NCBI RefSeq assembly: GCF_000425125.1
Contig: NZ_KE384307.1
Coordinates: 62,001 to 126,000, forward strand
Origin: Paenibacillus taiwanensis DSM 18679
GTDB taxonomy: Bacteria; Bacillota; Bacilli; Paenibacillales; Paenibacillaceae
Direction of reading: 5' to 3'
Length of the DNA stretch: 64,000 bases
Positions 1-8,950 of the stretch are shown here, in pieces (positions within the stretch are counted from its first letter, which is position 1; each line of letters starts with the position of its first letter). A model generated the notes under the pieces. It worked only from the letters and a program-made list of their open reading frames with translations, made no database searches and was not told where the DNA came from. The translations under genes were made by a program, and so were the position numbers.

Positions 1-1933
1 GAAGCCGGTTGTTATCGTGCTGTCAGCGCGGAATGAAGAGCGTTTGCGTGATCAGGCTGCTCAGTGGCTGGCCTATCTGGATGCAGGGAAGCTGGAGGAT
101 TCGAAGCTTGCAGATGCAGCCTATACGTTGCAAACAGGACGACAAGCGTTTGAAGAGCGAATCGGCATTGTAGTCGCGTCGGTGCAGCAATTACGTGACA
201 AACTTATGCTTTACGTGGCAGGGGAGCAATCGATTACGGGCTTGTACAAAGGTCATACCAAACGTAGCAAAGATTTGGTGTCTTTGTTTGCTGATGACGA
301 TTTGAAGCTGGCAGTTGAGGCGTGGTTTGCTAAAGATAAGCATCATAAGCTGGCAGAGATTTGGGCGCGGGGGCTGGACATGGATTGGAAGCAGATGTAT
401 CGAAGTGTGCTTCCGCAGCGACTGAGCTTGCCGACTTACGTATTTGCACGTGAACGCTATTGGGCTGGACAACGTGGGGCTCAGACCGTACGGTCTGAGG
501 ATGTCGTAGAGCAACGTCGTCAAGAGGATTCAGAGGGCGCACGTCAGCATAATCGTCGTGAACAGTCTGAGGGTGCCGTTCAATATAGTCATCACGAACA
601 CACCGTGTATGAATCCCATCGTAACGGTCAGCGATTGCCAACTGGCGAAACCTCACTCCGGATGAGCCAGCTCGGTCAGTCTCTTGCCGCAATGGATTCG
701 ACAGAGTATGCGAGCCTGAATCCACGAGACGCACGCGAGACAGCGAGATCTAACCACCAGCAGGAGCAGCCGGAATCGAAAGTTCATTTGCAAGATGCTC
801 TAGCTATGTCTGGATCAGGCAGCCGGTGGTCAAGTGCGCCATCATCTCTTGCTCCATCATATCAGTCATCGAAGCCAACAGGCATTAAGCTTAAACCTGC
901 CGGCAACAAACCGCCAGAGACACAACCATATTCAACAGCTGCCGAGAAGGCAACTATAAGTCTGCGCTCGCTCGCGGACTATAGAACAGAAGCGACTGAA
1001 ACAACTCAAGCAACTAGAGCACATGAAACAACTCAAACAACTCAAACAAACCAAACAAACCAAACAAACCAAACAAACCAAACAAGACAGACAAGTCAAA
1101 CAGCTCAAACAGCTCAAGCAGTTCAAGCAGCTGAACCGGTTCGAACAGCTGAACGGAATCCCTCTGGCGTAACGACGACCGCTCAAACTGCTTTGTCGCA
1201 ATATGTTCAGCCACAGCCAAAAGCTGCTTCAATGCTGGCACAACGGTTGCAGCAGGAATTGACATCAAGCTTAGCGGAGGCGCTATATTTGAGCGCAGCC
1301 GATATCGATACAGATAAGCCGTTTATTGAGCTGGGACTGGATTCCATTATCGGTGTTGAGTGGATGCGTACCCTTAATCGCACCTATGGCACTACAATTC
1401 AGGCTACAAAAGTGTATGACTATCCGAATGTAAGGGATCTTGCTTCCTATATAGCTCAACAATTACATCAAGTTGAGGCTAGGACGTTATCCAATCAGCC
1501 AATAGCTGAACATCAGATAAAAGCGGAGGCGCGAACTATTTCACCTTCAGTAGCAGACACCTCCAGATCAGCTATTCCAGCAGGAAGCAAGCAAACCGAT
1601 TCGCTGCTGCAACAACTTACCGAAACGTTGGCTGAAGCTTTATATTTAACTATCGAAAAGCTTGATGTTGATGTGAAATTTATCGATCTGGGACTGGATT
1701 CCATCGTTGGTGTTGAATGGCTGCGAGCTGTTAACCGTCAACACGGCACAGCGGTTACAGCGACCAAGCTGTATGATTATCCAACATTGCGCGAGTTCGC
1801 CGCATATCTCAGCTCTCAATTAAGTGGTGATAGTTCACAACCGTCTGTAGATCACGTGCTACAGCAAGTACAGGCGGGCAAGCTAGACATCCAGCAAGCA
1901 GAACAACTGCTTATGACATTAGGAGGGGTTTAA
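1..1933 (+). CDS. Trans-AT polyketide synthase, C-terminal part with tandem ACPs (5' end outside window)
   Basis: The frame is open from base 2, before the first possible start (GTG at 17), so this is the end of a longer PKS protein. It begins in the linker that follows a ketosynthase (PVVIVLSARNEERL) and reaches the post-KS motif LPTYVFARERYW near base 430. A long low-complexity linker rich in Gln, Thr and Ser follows. It ends with two acyl carrier proteins whose phosphopantetheine serines lie in LGLDSIIGVEW (Ser codon 1343) and LGLDSIVGVEW (Ser codon 1700). Both fit DSxxxxxW, the Trp signature known for carrier proteins that undergo beta-branching. The donor ACP gene follows directly, with its GGAGGGG ribosome site inside this gene's last codons. 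The carriers probably hold the beta-keto chain acted on by the HMGS cassette. KS identity and upstream modules cannot be seen. Confidence 0.93.
   Translation, partial: KPVVIVLSARNEERLRDQAAQWLAYLDAGKLEDSKLADAAYTLQTGRQAFEERIGIVVASVQQLRDKLMLYVAGEQSITGLYKGHTKRSKDLVSLFADDDLKLAVEAWFAKDKHHKLAEIWARGLDMDWKQMYRSVLPQRLSLPTYVFARERYWAGQRGAQTVRSEDVVEQRRQEDSEGARQHNRREQSEGAVQYSHHEHTVYESHRNGQRLPTGETSLRMSQLGQSLAAMDSTEYASLNPRDARETARSNHQQEQPESKVHLQDALAMSGSGSRWSSAPSSLAPSYQSSKPTGIKLKPAGNKPPETQPYSTAAEKATISLRSLADYRTEATETTQATRAHETTQTTQTNQTNQTNQTNQTRQTSQTAQTAQAVQAAEPVRTAERNPSGVTTTAQTALSQYVQPQPKAASMLAQRLQQELTSSLAEALYLSAADIDTDKPFIELGLDSIIGVEWMRTLNRTYGTTIQATKVYDYPNVRDLASYIAQQLHQVEARTLSNQPIAEHQIKAEARTISPSVADTSRSAIPAGSKQTDSLLQQLTETLAEALYLTIEKLDVDVKFIDLGLDSIVGVEWLRAVNRQHGTAVTATKLYDYPTLREFAAYLSSQLSGDSSQPSVDHVLQQVQAGKLDIQQAEQLLMTLGGV
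1043..1087 (+). repeat. 9-bp tandem repeat inside the PKS linker
   Basis: Four perfect copies of caaacaaac (1043-1078) are followed by a diverged fifth. In frame they encode a repeating Gln-Thr-Asn tract between the KS and the tandem ACPs. Slippage by whole units would change linker length without breaking the frame. Confidence 0.9.
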
Positions 1934-2182
1934 ATGAACAAGGAACAAATTTTTAACATTGTCATTGAGCATAGTCGAGAGTTGCTGCCAGAACTAGAAG
2001 GACATACGTTCCAATATTCAGACCGATTGACCGATCTGGGTGCTAATTCGGTCGATCGGGCCGAAATTGTAATGATGACGATGGAAGCATTGTCGCTGCA
2101 TATTCCTCGTGTTGAATTGTTTGGTGCATCCAACATTGGTGAATTGGTGGATCTTATTTATGACAAATTGCAGCTTGTCTAA
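1934..2182 (+). CDS. acpK: Stand-alone donor acyl carrier protein of the beta-branching cassette
   Basis: An 82-residue free-standing carrier protein. The modified serine is Ser39 in the motif LGANSVDRAEI, which is characteristic of the AcpK family of donor ACPs in HMG-CoA-synthase cassettes. It lacks the Trp seen in the acceptor ACPs of the preceding protein, as expected for a donor. By family knowledge it is loaded with malonyl, which the next gene product decarboxylates to acetyl-ACP. It starts one base after the upstream stop codon, with a GGAGGGG ribosome site, and its 3' end overlaps the next gene. Confidence 0.93.
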   Translation: MNKEQIFNIVIEHSRELLPELEGHTFQYSDRLTDLGANSVDRAEIVMMTMEALSLHIPRVELFGASNIGELVDLIYDKLQLV

Positions 2183-3386
2183 TGTGTGGGTCACCGGAGC
2201 AGGCATAACTTCTGCCATAGGTCAAGGGCAATCAGCATTTGCTGATGCCCTTTTTCGTGGTGAGCATGCATTTGGCATCATGAAGCGGCCGGGGCGGCAG
2301 AAGGAGAGCATCTTCATCGGAGCTGAATTAGCCCCGATGCTGCCTGCGGACCGTATCGCCAAGCGGTTGTGGCGCGGAGCATCGTTGACCAGCCAAGCCG
2401 CGCTCATCACACTGCTAGAAGCGTGGGAAGAGGCAGGGCTGGACGATGTAGATCCGACGCGGATCGGTCTTATTATTGGCGGCTCCAATGTACAGCAGCG
2501 TGAGCAACTGCTCACTTACGATTCGTATGCAGATCGCCCTCTTTACACAAGACCAACCTACGCGCTTACTTTTATGGATAGTGATCTGTGCGGCATATGT
2601 ACAGAGCAGTTTAATATCAAAGGATTTGCCTATACGATAGGCGGGGCTTCAGCAAGTGGTCAAGCGGCGGTAATTGCCGGAGCAGAGGCAATTCGTTCCG
2701 GACAAGCGGACGTTGTGATTGCTTTGGGAGCATTGATGGATTTGTCCTATCTGGAGTGCCAAGCGTTACGTTCGCTTGGCGCGATGGGTTCTGACCGTTA
2801 CGCGGGGGAGCCTGATGCTGCTTGCCGGCCTTTTGACCGTGCGCGGGATGGCTTTATCTATGGAGAAGCCTGTGGCGCGATCGTTCTTGAACGTGCGGAG
2901 CATGCTGTTGCTCGTGGGCAGCAAGCTTATGCGCGTATCGCTGGCTGGGGCATGGCAACGGACGGCAATCGTAACCCGAATCCTTCTGCAGAGGGAGAGA
3001 CACGTGCTGTGCAGCAAGCATTGAATTCCGCAGAGTTGGGCGCACGCGAGATTGATTACATTAACACGCATGGAACAGGCTCAGCCATTGGGGACGAGAC
3101 TGAACTACAGGTCATTAGAGATTGTGGTCTTGAACAGGCTTATCTGAATGCGACCAAGTCGATTACAGGTCATGGACTAAGCGCAGCGGGTAACGTGGAG
3201 TTAGTCGCAACGCTGCTCCAGATCAAAAACGCCATGCTGCATCCGACACGCAACTTGTACGATCCCATTGATCCAGCGCTACGCTGGGTGGCAGACCAGT
3301 CTGTGGAGCATGAAATACGGAACGCATTAAGTTTAAGCATGGGATTTGGCGGCATGAACACAGCCGTTATTTTGCAGCGATTATGA
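2160..3386 (+). CDS. pksF: Decarboxylating ketosynthase-like enzyme (PksF family)
   Basis: A KS-fold protein of 408 residues from the chosen ATG at 2160, which overlaps the donor ACP gene by 23 bases. TTG 2175 and GTG 2184 are alternative starts, and the open frame extends upstream to 2109. The active-site Cys of a condensing KS is replaced by Ser: GGASASG, Ser164, sits where DTACSSS is normal. The two histidines remain (His304 in NTHGTGSAIGDE and His338 in ITGHGLSAAG). Such KS variants decarboxylate malonyl-ACP rather than condense. This one should supply acetyl-ACP to the HMG-CoA-synthase-like enzyme encoded next. Confidence 0.93.
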   Translation: MTNCSLSNVWVTGAGITSAIGQGQSAFADALFRGEHAFGIMKRPGRQKESIFIGAELAPMLPADRIAKRLWRGASLTSQAALITLLEAWEEAGLDDVDPTRIGLIIGGSNVQQREQLLTYDSYADRPLYTRPTYALTFMDSDLCGICTEQFNIKGFAYTIGGASASGQAAVIAGAEAIRSGQADVVIALGALMDLSYLECQALRSLGAMGSDRYAGEPDAACRPFDRARDGFIYGEACGAIVLERAEHAVARGQQAYARIAGWGMATDGNRNPNPSAEGETRAVQQALNSAELGAREIDYINTHGTGSAIGDETELQVIRDCGLEQAYLNATKSITGHGLSAAGNVELVATLLQIKNAMLHPTRNLYDPIDPALRWVADQSVEHEIRNALSLSMGFGGMNTAVILQRL

Positions 3387-3408
3387 ACGGAAAGCAGGGA
3401 GAGTGCAG

Positions 3409-4674
3409 ATGATCTCAGCGGGAATAGAAGCGATGAATGCTTTTGGAGGTACGGTAAGCCTGAATGTGATGGAGTTGGCCAAATACCGCAAATTGGATAC
3501 AGGTCGATTTGAAAATTTGTTAATGGTAGAAAAATCAGTTGCTCTGCCCTATGAGGACCCGGTAACATTTGCGGTTAATGCGGCCAAGCCAATCATTGAC
3601 GCAATGACTGAAGCGGAAAAGAACCGGATCGAGATGCTGATTACATGTACAGAATCGGGTATCGATTTTGGTAAATCAATCAGTACCTATGTGCACCATT
3701 ATTTGGGGCTTTCACGCAACTGTAGGCTATTTGAAATGAAACAAGCCTGTTATGCGGGCACAGCTGGCTTTCAGATGGCTATTAATTTTGTACTGTCTCA
3801 AGTATCACCTGGTGCGAAAGTATTAGTCGTTGCGACGGACATCTCGCGTTACTTGAAAGTAGAAGAAGGAGATGAATTATCGCCGGACTGGTCCTTTGTG
3901 GAGCCCAGTGGGGGGGCGGGTGCTGTAGCCATGCTCATCTCGGAGCAGCCCGTTGTTTTTCAGGTCGATCCTGGCGCCAACGGGTATTACGGGTATGAGG
4001 TGATGGATACCTGTCGACCGGTACCGGATAGCGAAGCCGGAAATGCAGATTTATCGCTGCTTTCTTATCTGGATTGTTGTGAGCAAACCTATCTGGAATA
4101 TGAACGACGGGTAAGCGGAGTTCATTACCGGGACACGTTTGATTACATGGCTTACCATACACCTTTTGGCGGCATGGTAAAAGGCGCCCATCGCACGATG
4201 ATGCGCAAGATGATTAAAGCCAAAGCTCCAGAAATTGAGCAGGACTTTGCTGAGCGTGTGCTTCCTGGCCTGCACTACTGCCAGCGAGTTGGCAATATTA
4301 TGGGAGCAACGCTGTTTCTTGCGCTGACCAGCACAATTGATCGCGGCAGCTTTGACGTACCGAAGCGGGTAGGGTGTTTTTCTTACGGATCAGGGTGCTG
4401 TGCGGAATTTTTTAGTGGTGTTGTGACACCAGAGGGGCAGGAGCGTCAACGCCAACTGGCGATTGGACAACAATTATCGACACGTTATTCATTGGCGATG
4501 GATGAGTACGAAGCTGTGCTGCAAGCAAGTGATATTGTGAAATTTGGTACAAAAAATGCCAAGCTTGACCCGCTGTTTATCCCGCAGGCTGTAGTCAGGC
4601 ATTCGGCACCTCGACTTGTACTTGATGAGATAAGTAATTATCACCGCATATACAAATGGTCAACTGTTACATGA
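3409..4674 (+). CDS. pksG: HMG-CoA-synthase-like beta-branching enzyme (PksG family)
   Basis: A 421-residue HMGS homologue that adds the acetyl carbanion from the donor ACP to the beta-keto group of the growing chain. Catalytic residues are in the usual places: Glu82 (TCTESGIDFG), Cys114 (KQACYAGTAG) and His250 (YHTPFGGMVKGAH). The ATG at 3409 is preferred because it lies about 7 bases after GGGAG and gives the family N-terminus MISAGIEAMNAFGG. An upstream GTG at 3403 is possible. The gene ends in an ATGA overlap with the next one, so the two are translationally coupled. Confidence 0.95.
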   Translation: MISAGIEAMNAFGGTVSLNVMELAKYRKLDTGRFENLLMVEKSVALPYEDPVTFAVNAAKPIIDAMTEAEKNRIEMLITCTESGIDFGKSISTYVHHYLGLSRNCRLFEMKQACYAGTAGFQMAINFVLSQVSPGAKVLVVATDISRYLKVEEGDELSPDWSFVEPSGGAGAVAMLISEQPVVFQVDPGANGYYGYEVMDTCRPVPDSEAGNADLSLLSYLDCCEQTYLEYERRVSGVHYRDTFDYMAYHTPFGGMVKGAHRTMMRKMIKAKAPEIEQDFAERVLPGLHYCQRVGNIMGATLFLALTSTIDRGSFDVPKRVGCFSYGSGCCAEFFSGVVTPEGQERQRQLAIGQQLSTRYSLAMDEYEAVLQASDIVKFGTKNAKLDPLFIPQAVVRHSAPRLVLDEISNYHRIYKWSTVT

Positions 4675-5441
4675 GCAGTCATTATGAGACGATCCGCATT
4701 CGTCATCAGGGCCCAGTAGCTTATATCCAGTTGTACAGGCCAGATGCCGACAATTCGATTAATGACCGTATGATCTTCGAATGTTCGGAGGCGCTAAATA
4801 CTTTGAGCACTCATACTCAGGTCATTGTGCTAGAGGGCTTGCCGGATGTGTTTTGTTCCGGTGCTGACTTTCAGCATGTAAGTAAGCAGCATACGGCAGA
4901 AGCAGAGGCGCTTGATGTTGCGCTCCCCCTTTATACGTTGTGGGAGCAGTTGGCCAATGGACCGTATGTCACCATTGCGCATGTAAAAGGTAAGGTAAAT
5001 GCAGGCGGTGTGGGCTTTGCAGCAGCTTGCGACATGATAATTGCAGAGGATTGTGCGCAGTTCAGTTTGTCGGAAATGCTATTTGGTTTATTTCCAGCAT
5101 GTGTGCTGCCGTTTCTCATTCGTCGTATCGGGTACCAGCGCTCACATTACTTAACGTTATCCACGCAAGCAATCAATGGCAGCCAAGCGTATGAGTGGGG
5201 GCTTGCGGATGCAGTAGGACCTGATAGCGAGCTGCTGCTTCGCAAGCATCTGCCGCGGCTGACTCGAATATCAAAGGAAGGTATTATGCATTACAAGTTA
5301 TACATGTCCAAGCTTCGTGATGACATAGCAGCTGCCAAGCCAGAGGCGATCAGGGCGAATCAAACGATGTTTGCCGACCCCTCCAATCGTGAAAGGATTA
5401 ATCGTTATGCCACGACAGGACTATTTCCGTGGGAATACTAG
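4671..5441 (+). CDS. pksH: Enoyl-CoA hydratase-like dehydratase ECH1 (PksH family)
   Basis: A crotonase-fold protein of 256 residues. Oxyanion-hole segments are visible: CSGADF near residue 60 and KVNAGGVGFAAACD around residues 105-120. In beta-branching cassettes the first ECH dehydrates the HMG-like branch on the acceptor ACP. The ATG at 4671 is chosen because its A overlaps the HMGS stop (ATGA) and it gives MSSHYETIRIRHQG, close to the family start. An in-frame ATG also exists at 4656. ECH1 rather than ECH2 is assigned from gene order and motif. Confidence 0.9.
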   Translation: MSSHYETIRIRHQGPVAYIQLYRPDADNSINDRMIFECSEALNTLSTHTQVIVLEGLPDVFCSGADFQHVSKQHTAEAEALDVALPLYTLWEQLANGPYVTIAHVKGKVNAGGVGFAAACDMIIAEDCAQFSLSEMLFGLFPACVLPFLIRRIGYQRSHYLTLSTQAINGSQAYEWGLADAVGPDSELLLRKHLPRLTRISKEGIMHYKLYMSKLRDDIAAAKPEAIRANQTMFADPSNRERINRYATTGLFPWEY

Positions 5442-5456
5442 GAGCGAACGCCAGTT

Positions 5457-6206
5457 ATGAAACAATCAGTCGTTCAAATGAAAGAGATTGAACCCGGCAT
5501 TATACTGCTGCGAATGGAAGACCGGGAGCATAAAAATATGCTCACCCCTGACATGACAGCCTCGCTGCAAGCGGCATTTCGGATTGTCGGGGCGGACACA
5601 CGCTGTCGAGCAGTCATCTGGACGGGATATGACAGCTATTTCTCATCTGGAGGCACAAAGGAAGGGCTATTGTCCATTCATGCAGGTCGGGCCGTATTTA
5701 CAGATGCATCTGTATTTCAACTGTCCTTGGAGTGTCCGGTTCCAGTCATTGCAGCTATGCAGGGACACGCCATTGGCGGGGGACTTTCGATGGGGCTATT
5801 TGCCGATTTTGTGGTGCTGAGTCGAGAAAGTGTTTATACAGCCAATTACATGAAATACGGTTTTACGCCAGGTATGGGCGCTACTTTTATTATGCCGTAC
5901 AAGCTGGGATATTCACTTGGCAGCGAAATGCTGCTGACAGGCAGTGCTTATCGCGGGGGCGAACTGGAGCGTCGCGGCGTTCCGTTTTCCGTTGTTCCGA
6001 GAGGCGAGGTGCTGACGGAGGCGTTAGAGCTTGCGCGAAATATGGTGATGAAGCCACGAGCATCGCTGGTGACGTTGAAGCATCATTTGACAAGGGCAAT
6101 TCGGGAACAGCTTCCAGAAGTCATCCAACAGGAGATCGTAATGCATGAACAGACGATTCATCAAGCAGAGGTTAAAGAGCGGATTACACAATTATTTGGA
6201 AATTAG
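5457..6206 (+). CDS. pksI: Enoyl-CoA hydratase-like decarboxylase ECH2 (PksI family)
   Basis: A second crotonase-fold protein, 249 residues, starting 15 bases after the ECH1 gene with AGGAG upstream. Motifs typical of PksI-type ECH2 are YFSSGGTKEGLL, QGHAIGGGLSMGLFADF and YGFTPGMGATFI. The known role is decarboxylation of the glutaconyl-type intermediate on ACP, giving a beta-methyl branch or exomethylene. Together with the four preceding proteins the cassette is complete and in the order seen in the Bacillus pks cluster. No trans-acting enoyl reductase or acyltransferase accompanies it in the window. Confidence 0.92.
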   Translation: MKQSVVQMKEIEPGIILLRMEDREHKNMLTPDMTASLQAAFRIVGADTRCRAVIWTGYDSYFSSGGTKEGLLSIHAGRAVFTDASVFQLSLECPVPVIAAMQGHAIGGGLSMGLFADFVVLSRESVYTANYMKYGFTPGMGATFIMPYKLGYSLGSEMLLTGSAYRGGELERRGVPFSVVPRGEVLTEALELARNMVMKPRASLVTLKHHLTRAIREQLPEVIQQEIVMHEQTIHQAEVKERITQLFGN

Positions 6207-6239
6207 CCATATGAAATTGACAGTTAAAGAGGGAGATAA

Positions 6240-8933
6240 ATGAACGCACAAGCGATCTTACGGTCTCTGCAAGAAGGAAGTATAAGTCTGGACGAGGCTA
6301 AGCAAAAACTTCGCGAGTTTTCGAGGCAGGAACAACGCTTAGCGGAAGAGCGGGCATCAACAGAAGATGTGCGGCAACTGCCACACGATCCTATACCTGA
6401 ATCGATATGGATGCACAAGGAAATGCCTGCAACAGAACCGAAGCAAGAGCACGAATTTTTTTCACAGCCTTTTGCACCTAAACGGGATTCATATGAGGGT
6501 AGAGAGGAAACAGCCCATCTTAAGCGAGACTCTGATGCCATTGCGATTATCGGCATGTCTGGGCAGTTTCCGCAGGCGAATACGCTAGAGCAATTTTGGA
6601 GCAATCTGGCGGAAGGGTGCGACTGTATAAGTGAAGTGCCTGCGGACAGGTGGGATATGTCATTCTACGATGCAGACCCGAAGACGCCTGGGAAAAGCTA
6701 CTCGAAATGGATGGGCGTACTGGAAGAGGCGGACCAATTTGATCCCCATTTCTTCAATTTGTCCCCTGCCGAAGCTGAATTAATGGACCCGCAGCAGCGC
6801 TTGTTCCTGGAGCATTGCTGGCGGAGCCTGGAGGACGCTGGCATCGCACCGTCCAGCTTGGCTGGCAGCCGTTGTGGCGTATTCGCTGGCTGCTCCGTGA
6901 ATGATTATGATCATCTTATGGGCGATGACGGGATGAGCGCATATGGGCTTGTAGGACGTTCTATTGCGATTTTGCCCGCCCGTATTTCCTATTTTCTAAA
7001 CTTAAAAGGTCCTTGTTTGGCAATAGATACGTCCTGTTCCGCTTCATTGGTTGCGATTGCGGAAGCCTGCAATAGCTTAAAGCTGGGAGATAGCGATCTG
7101 GCGCTGGCAGGTGGCGTATGCGTACTGACAAATCCCGCGATGCATATCATGACCAGCAAGGCAGGCATGCTGTCGCCAGACGGACGCTGTTTTACGTTTG
7201 ACAATCGGGCAAATGGTTTTGTGCCAGGTGAAGGTGTTGGTGTCATCGTGCTCAAACGTCTGGCAGATGCTGTACGGGACGAGGATCTTATCTATGGTGT
7301 CATTCGCGGTTGGGGGATGAATCAAGATGGCAGAACAAACGGGATTACAGCCCCAAGCGGCCAATCTCAAAGTGAGCTGGAGCGCGATGTGTACGAGCGA
7401 TTTGGCATTAATCCTGAATCGATTACGATGGTCGAGACTCACGGTACAGGTACAAAACTGGGCGACCCGATTGAAGTCGAAGCATTGACAGCTGCTTTTC
7501 AGACTTATACGAACAAGAAAGGCTACTGCGCCCTTGGCTCGGTTAAAAGTAATATCGGTCATCTGCTGACGGCTGCTGGAGCAGCAGGTGTTATAAAAGT
7601 CCTTCTCTCTATGCAGCATAAGTTGCTGCCGCCGACGATTCATTTTGAAGCTTTAAATGATCACATCACGTTAAGTGAAAGTCCGTTTTATGTTAATACG
7701 CAGTTGCAGGCATGGAACACAGCTGCATCTATGCCAAGACGTGCTGCGGTAAGTTCTTTCGGATTCAGTGGTACGAACGCCCATCTTGTTATTGAAGAAT
7801 ATGTCGCCTCAGCTCAGGAGATCGAAAACTCAGCGCAAACACTATCGTCACAAGTCGCGCCGTCAAGAGTGGCAGACAACTTTTTATCCGCTTGTGCTTC
7901 ATATGGTGTTGTCAAACATGTGCCAGATGCTGCAGGTGCCATACATGCAAAAAATAGCTCTTCTATTGGACCGTATTTATTTCCTTTGTCTGCACCCGAT
8001 GTAGATGGACTTCATCGTTACGCTCACACGCTTCAGCAATGGATTAGCAACAAAGGCTATATTAACCCCGAAACGATAACGTCTCTAGCCTACACGCTTC
8101 AAACGGGACGGGAACTGATGAAAGAACGTGTAGTCATCATCGCTGCTCACGTGTCTGACCTGTTGCTAGGTTTGGGAAGTTATATCAACCATGAGACCTC
8201 ACCTTATGTCATAACAAAATGGAGTGTATCTGATACACACGTTACAGCGGCTATTAACGATCAGGGCTCGATGCTATTACGTAGCATGCCGTCCCACGAG
8301 TTTGAGCACCTAATGGCTGTAGTAAATACTTGGGTGAATGGTGGTATTGTTCCGTGGTGTGAACTGTACGCGAATACTCCTTTCAGCCCGGTACGATTAA
8401 GACTGCCAAGCTATCCGTTGAAAAAGGAGCGCTATTGGGTACGAGCGGCGTCTACCATGGGGGCGCCAACTCAGCAAGCACCTGCTCAAGCGTCAGCGCA
8501 TCTGGCACGAACAGATGCAAGAGCTTACGTCTACGAGTTGCTGACAAGGCACAGCCTAGGCGTTCAATCGAAGCAGTCTGTACATTCATGGGATGAGGAC
8601 GTGCCATTTATTCAATTGGGCCTCGATTCGTTGGTGGCGATCCATATCCAAAATACGATCATGAAGGATTTTGGCCTAGAGGTTACGATGGTTCAGCTTA
8701 TGGATGGATTGAATACACGTGAACTGATTCAACTGCTGGAAGGTGTTCATTCTCAACCCGTGAGGAACCGAAACGAAGCGGGTGTGGCGAATCATTCTGG
8801 TGAGGCGGAGCAGAGACAATGGCTTGATGTAGAACGGCATGGCTCCCGAATCGATCAAGTTAAGCAGAGTGAACATCGTGTTCGAGGACAACAAGAACAG
8901 AAGGAAGATGAGGCTGTTTGGATGGAGTTATAA
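6240..8933 (+). CDS. Trans-AT PKS module: KS-ACP with terminal docking regions
   Basis: An 897-residue module. A short N-terminal helical segment (AILRSLQEGSISLDEAKQKL) resembles PKS docking or dimerisation regions. The KS starts near residue 99 (DAIAIIGMSG) and has a full triad: Cys266 (DTSCSAS), His401 (ETHGTGTKLGDPIE) and His441 (SNIGHLLTAAG). The post-KS linker ends at PSYPLKKERYW. One ACP follows with Ser797 (LGLDSLVAI). There is no AT, KR, DH or MT, so the added unit should keep its beta-keto group unless a trans enzyme acts. The charged tail after the ACP, ending KEDEAVWMEL, may be a docking peptide for the next protein. The start ATG follows GGGAG. Confidence 0.94.
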   Translation: MNAQAILRSLQEGSISLDEAKQKLREFSRQEQRLAEERASTEDVRQLPHDPIPESIWMHKEMPATEPKQEHEFFSQPFAPKRDSYEGREETAHLKRDSDAIAIIGMSGQFPQANTLEQFWSNLAEGCDCISEVPADRWDMSFYDADPKTPGKSYSKWMGVLEEADQFDPHFFNLSPAEAELMDPQQRLFLEHCWRSLEDAGIAPSSLAGSRCGVFAGCSVNDYDHLMGDDGMSAYGLVGRSIAILPARISYFLNLKGPCLAIDTSCSASLVAIAEACNSLKLGDSDLALAGGVCVLTNPAMHIMTSKAGMLSPDGRCFTFDNRANGFVPGEGVGVIVLKRLADAVRDEDLIYGVIRGWGMNQDGRTNGITAPSGQSQSELERDVYERFGINPESITMVETHGTGTKLGDPIEVEALTAAFQTYTNKKGYCALGSVKSNIGHLLTAAGAAGVIKVLLSMQHKLLPPTIHFEALNDHITLSESPFYVNTQLQAWNTAASMPRRAAVSSFGFSGTNAHLVIEEYVASAQEIENSAQTLSSQVAPSRVADNFLSACASYGVVKHVPDAAGAIHAKNSSSIGPYLFPLSAPDVDGLHRYAHTLQQWISNKGYINPETITSLAYTLQTGRELMKERVVIIAAHVSDLLLGLGSYINHETSPYVITKWSVSDTHVTAAINDQGSMLLRSMPSHEFEHLMAVVNTWVNGGIVPWCELYANTPFSPVRLRLPSYPLKKERYWVRAASTMGAPTQQAPAQASAHLARTDARAYVYELLTRHSLGVQSKQSVHSWDEDVPFIQLGLDSLVAIHIQNTIMKDFGLEVTMVQLMDGLNTRELIQLLEGVHSQPVRNRNEAGVANHSGEAEQRQWLDVERHGSRIDQVKQSEHRVRGQQEQKEDEAVWMEL

Positions 8934-8950
8934 GAAAAAGGAGGGACCAT

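Noticed and set aside
932..1268. Cys/Leu-rich or Phe/Leu-rich repetitive reading frames on the minus strand
   Set aside because: They are the antisense reading of the Gln/Thr-coding repeat in the PKS linker and lack ribosome sites.
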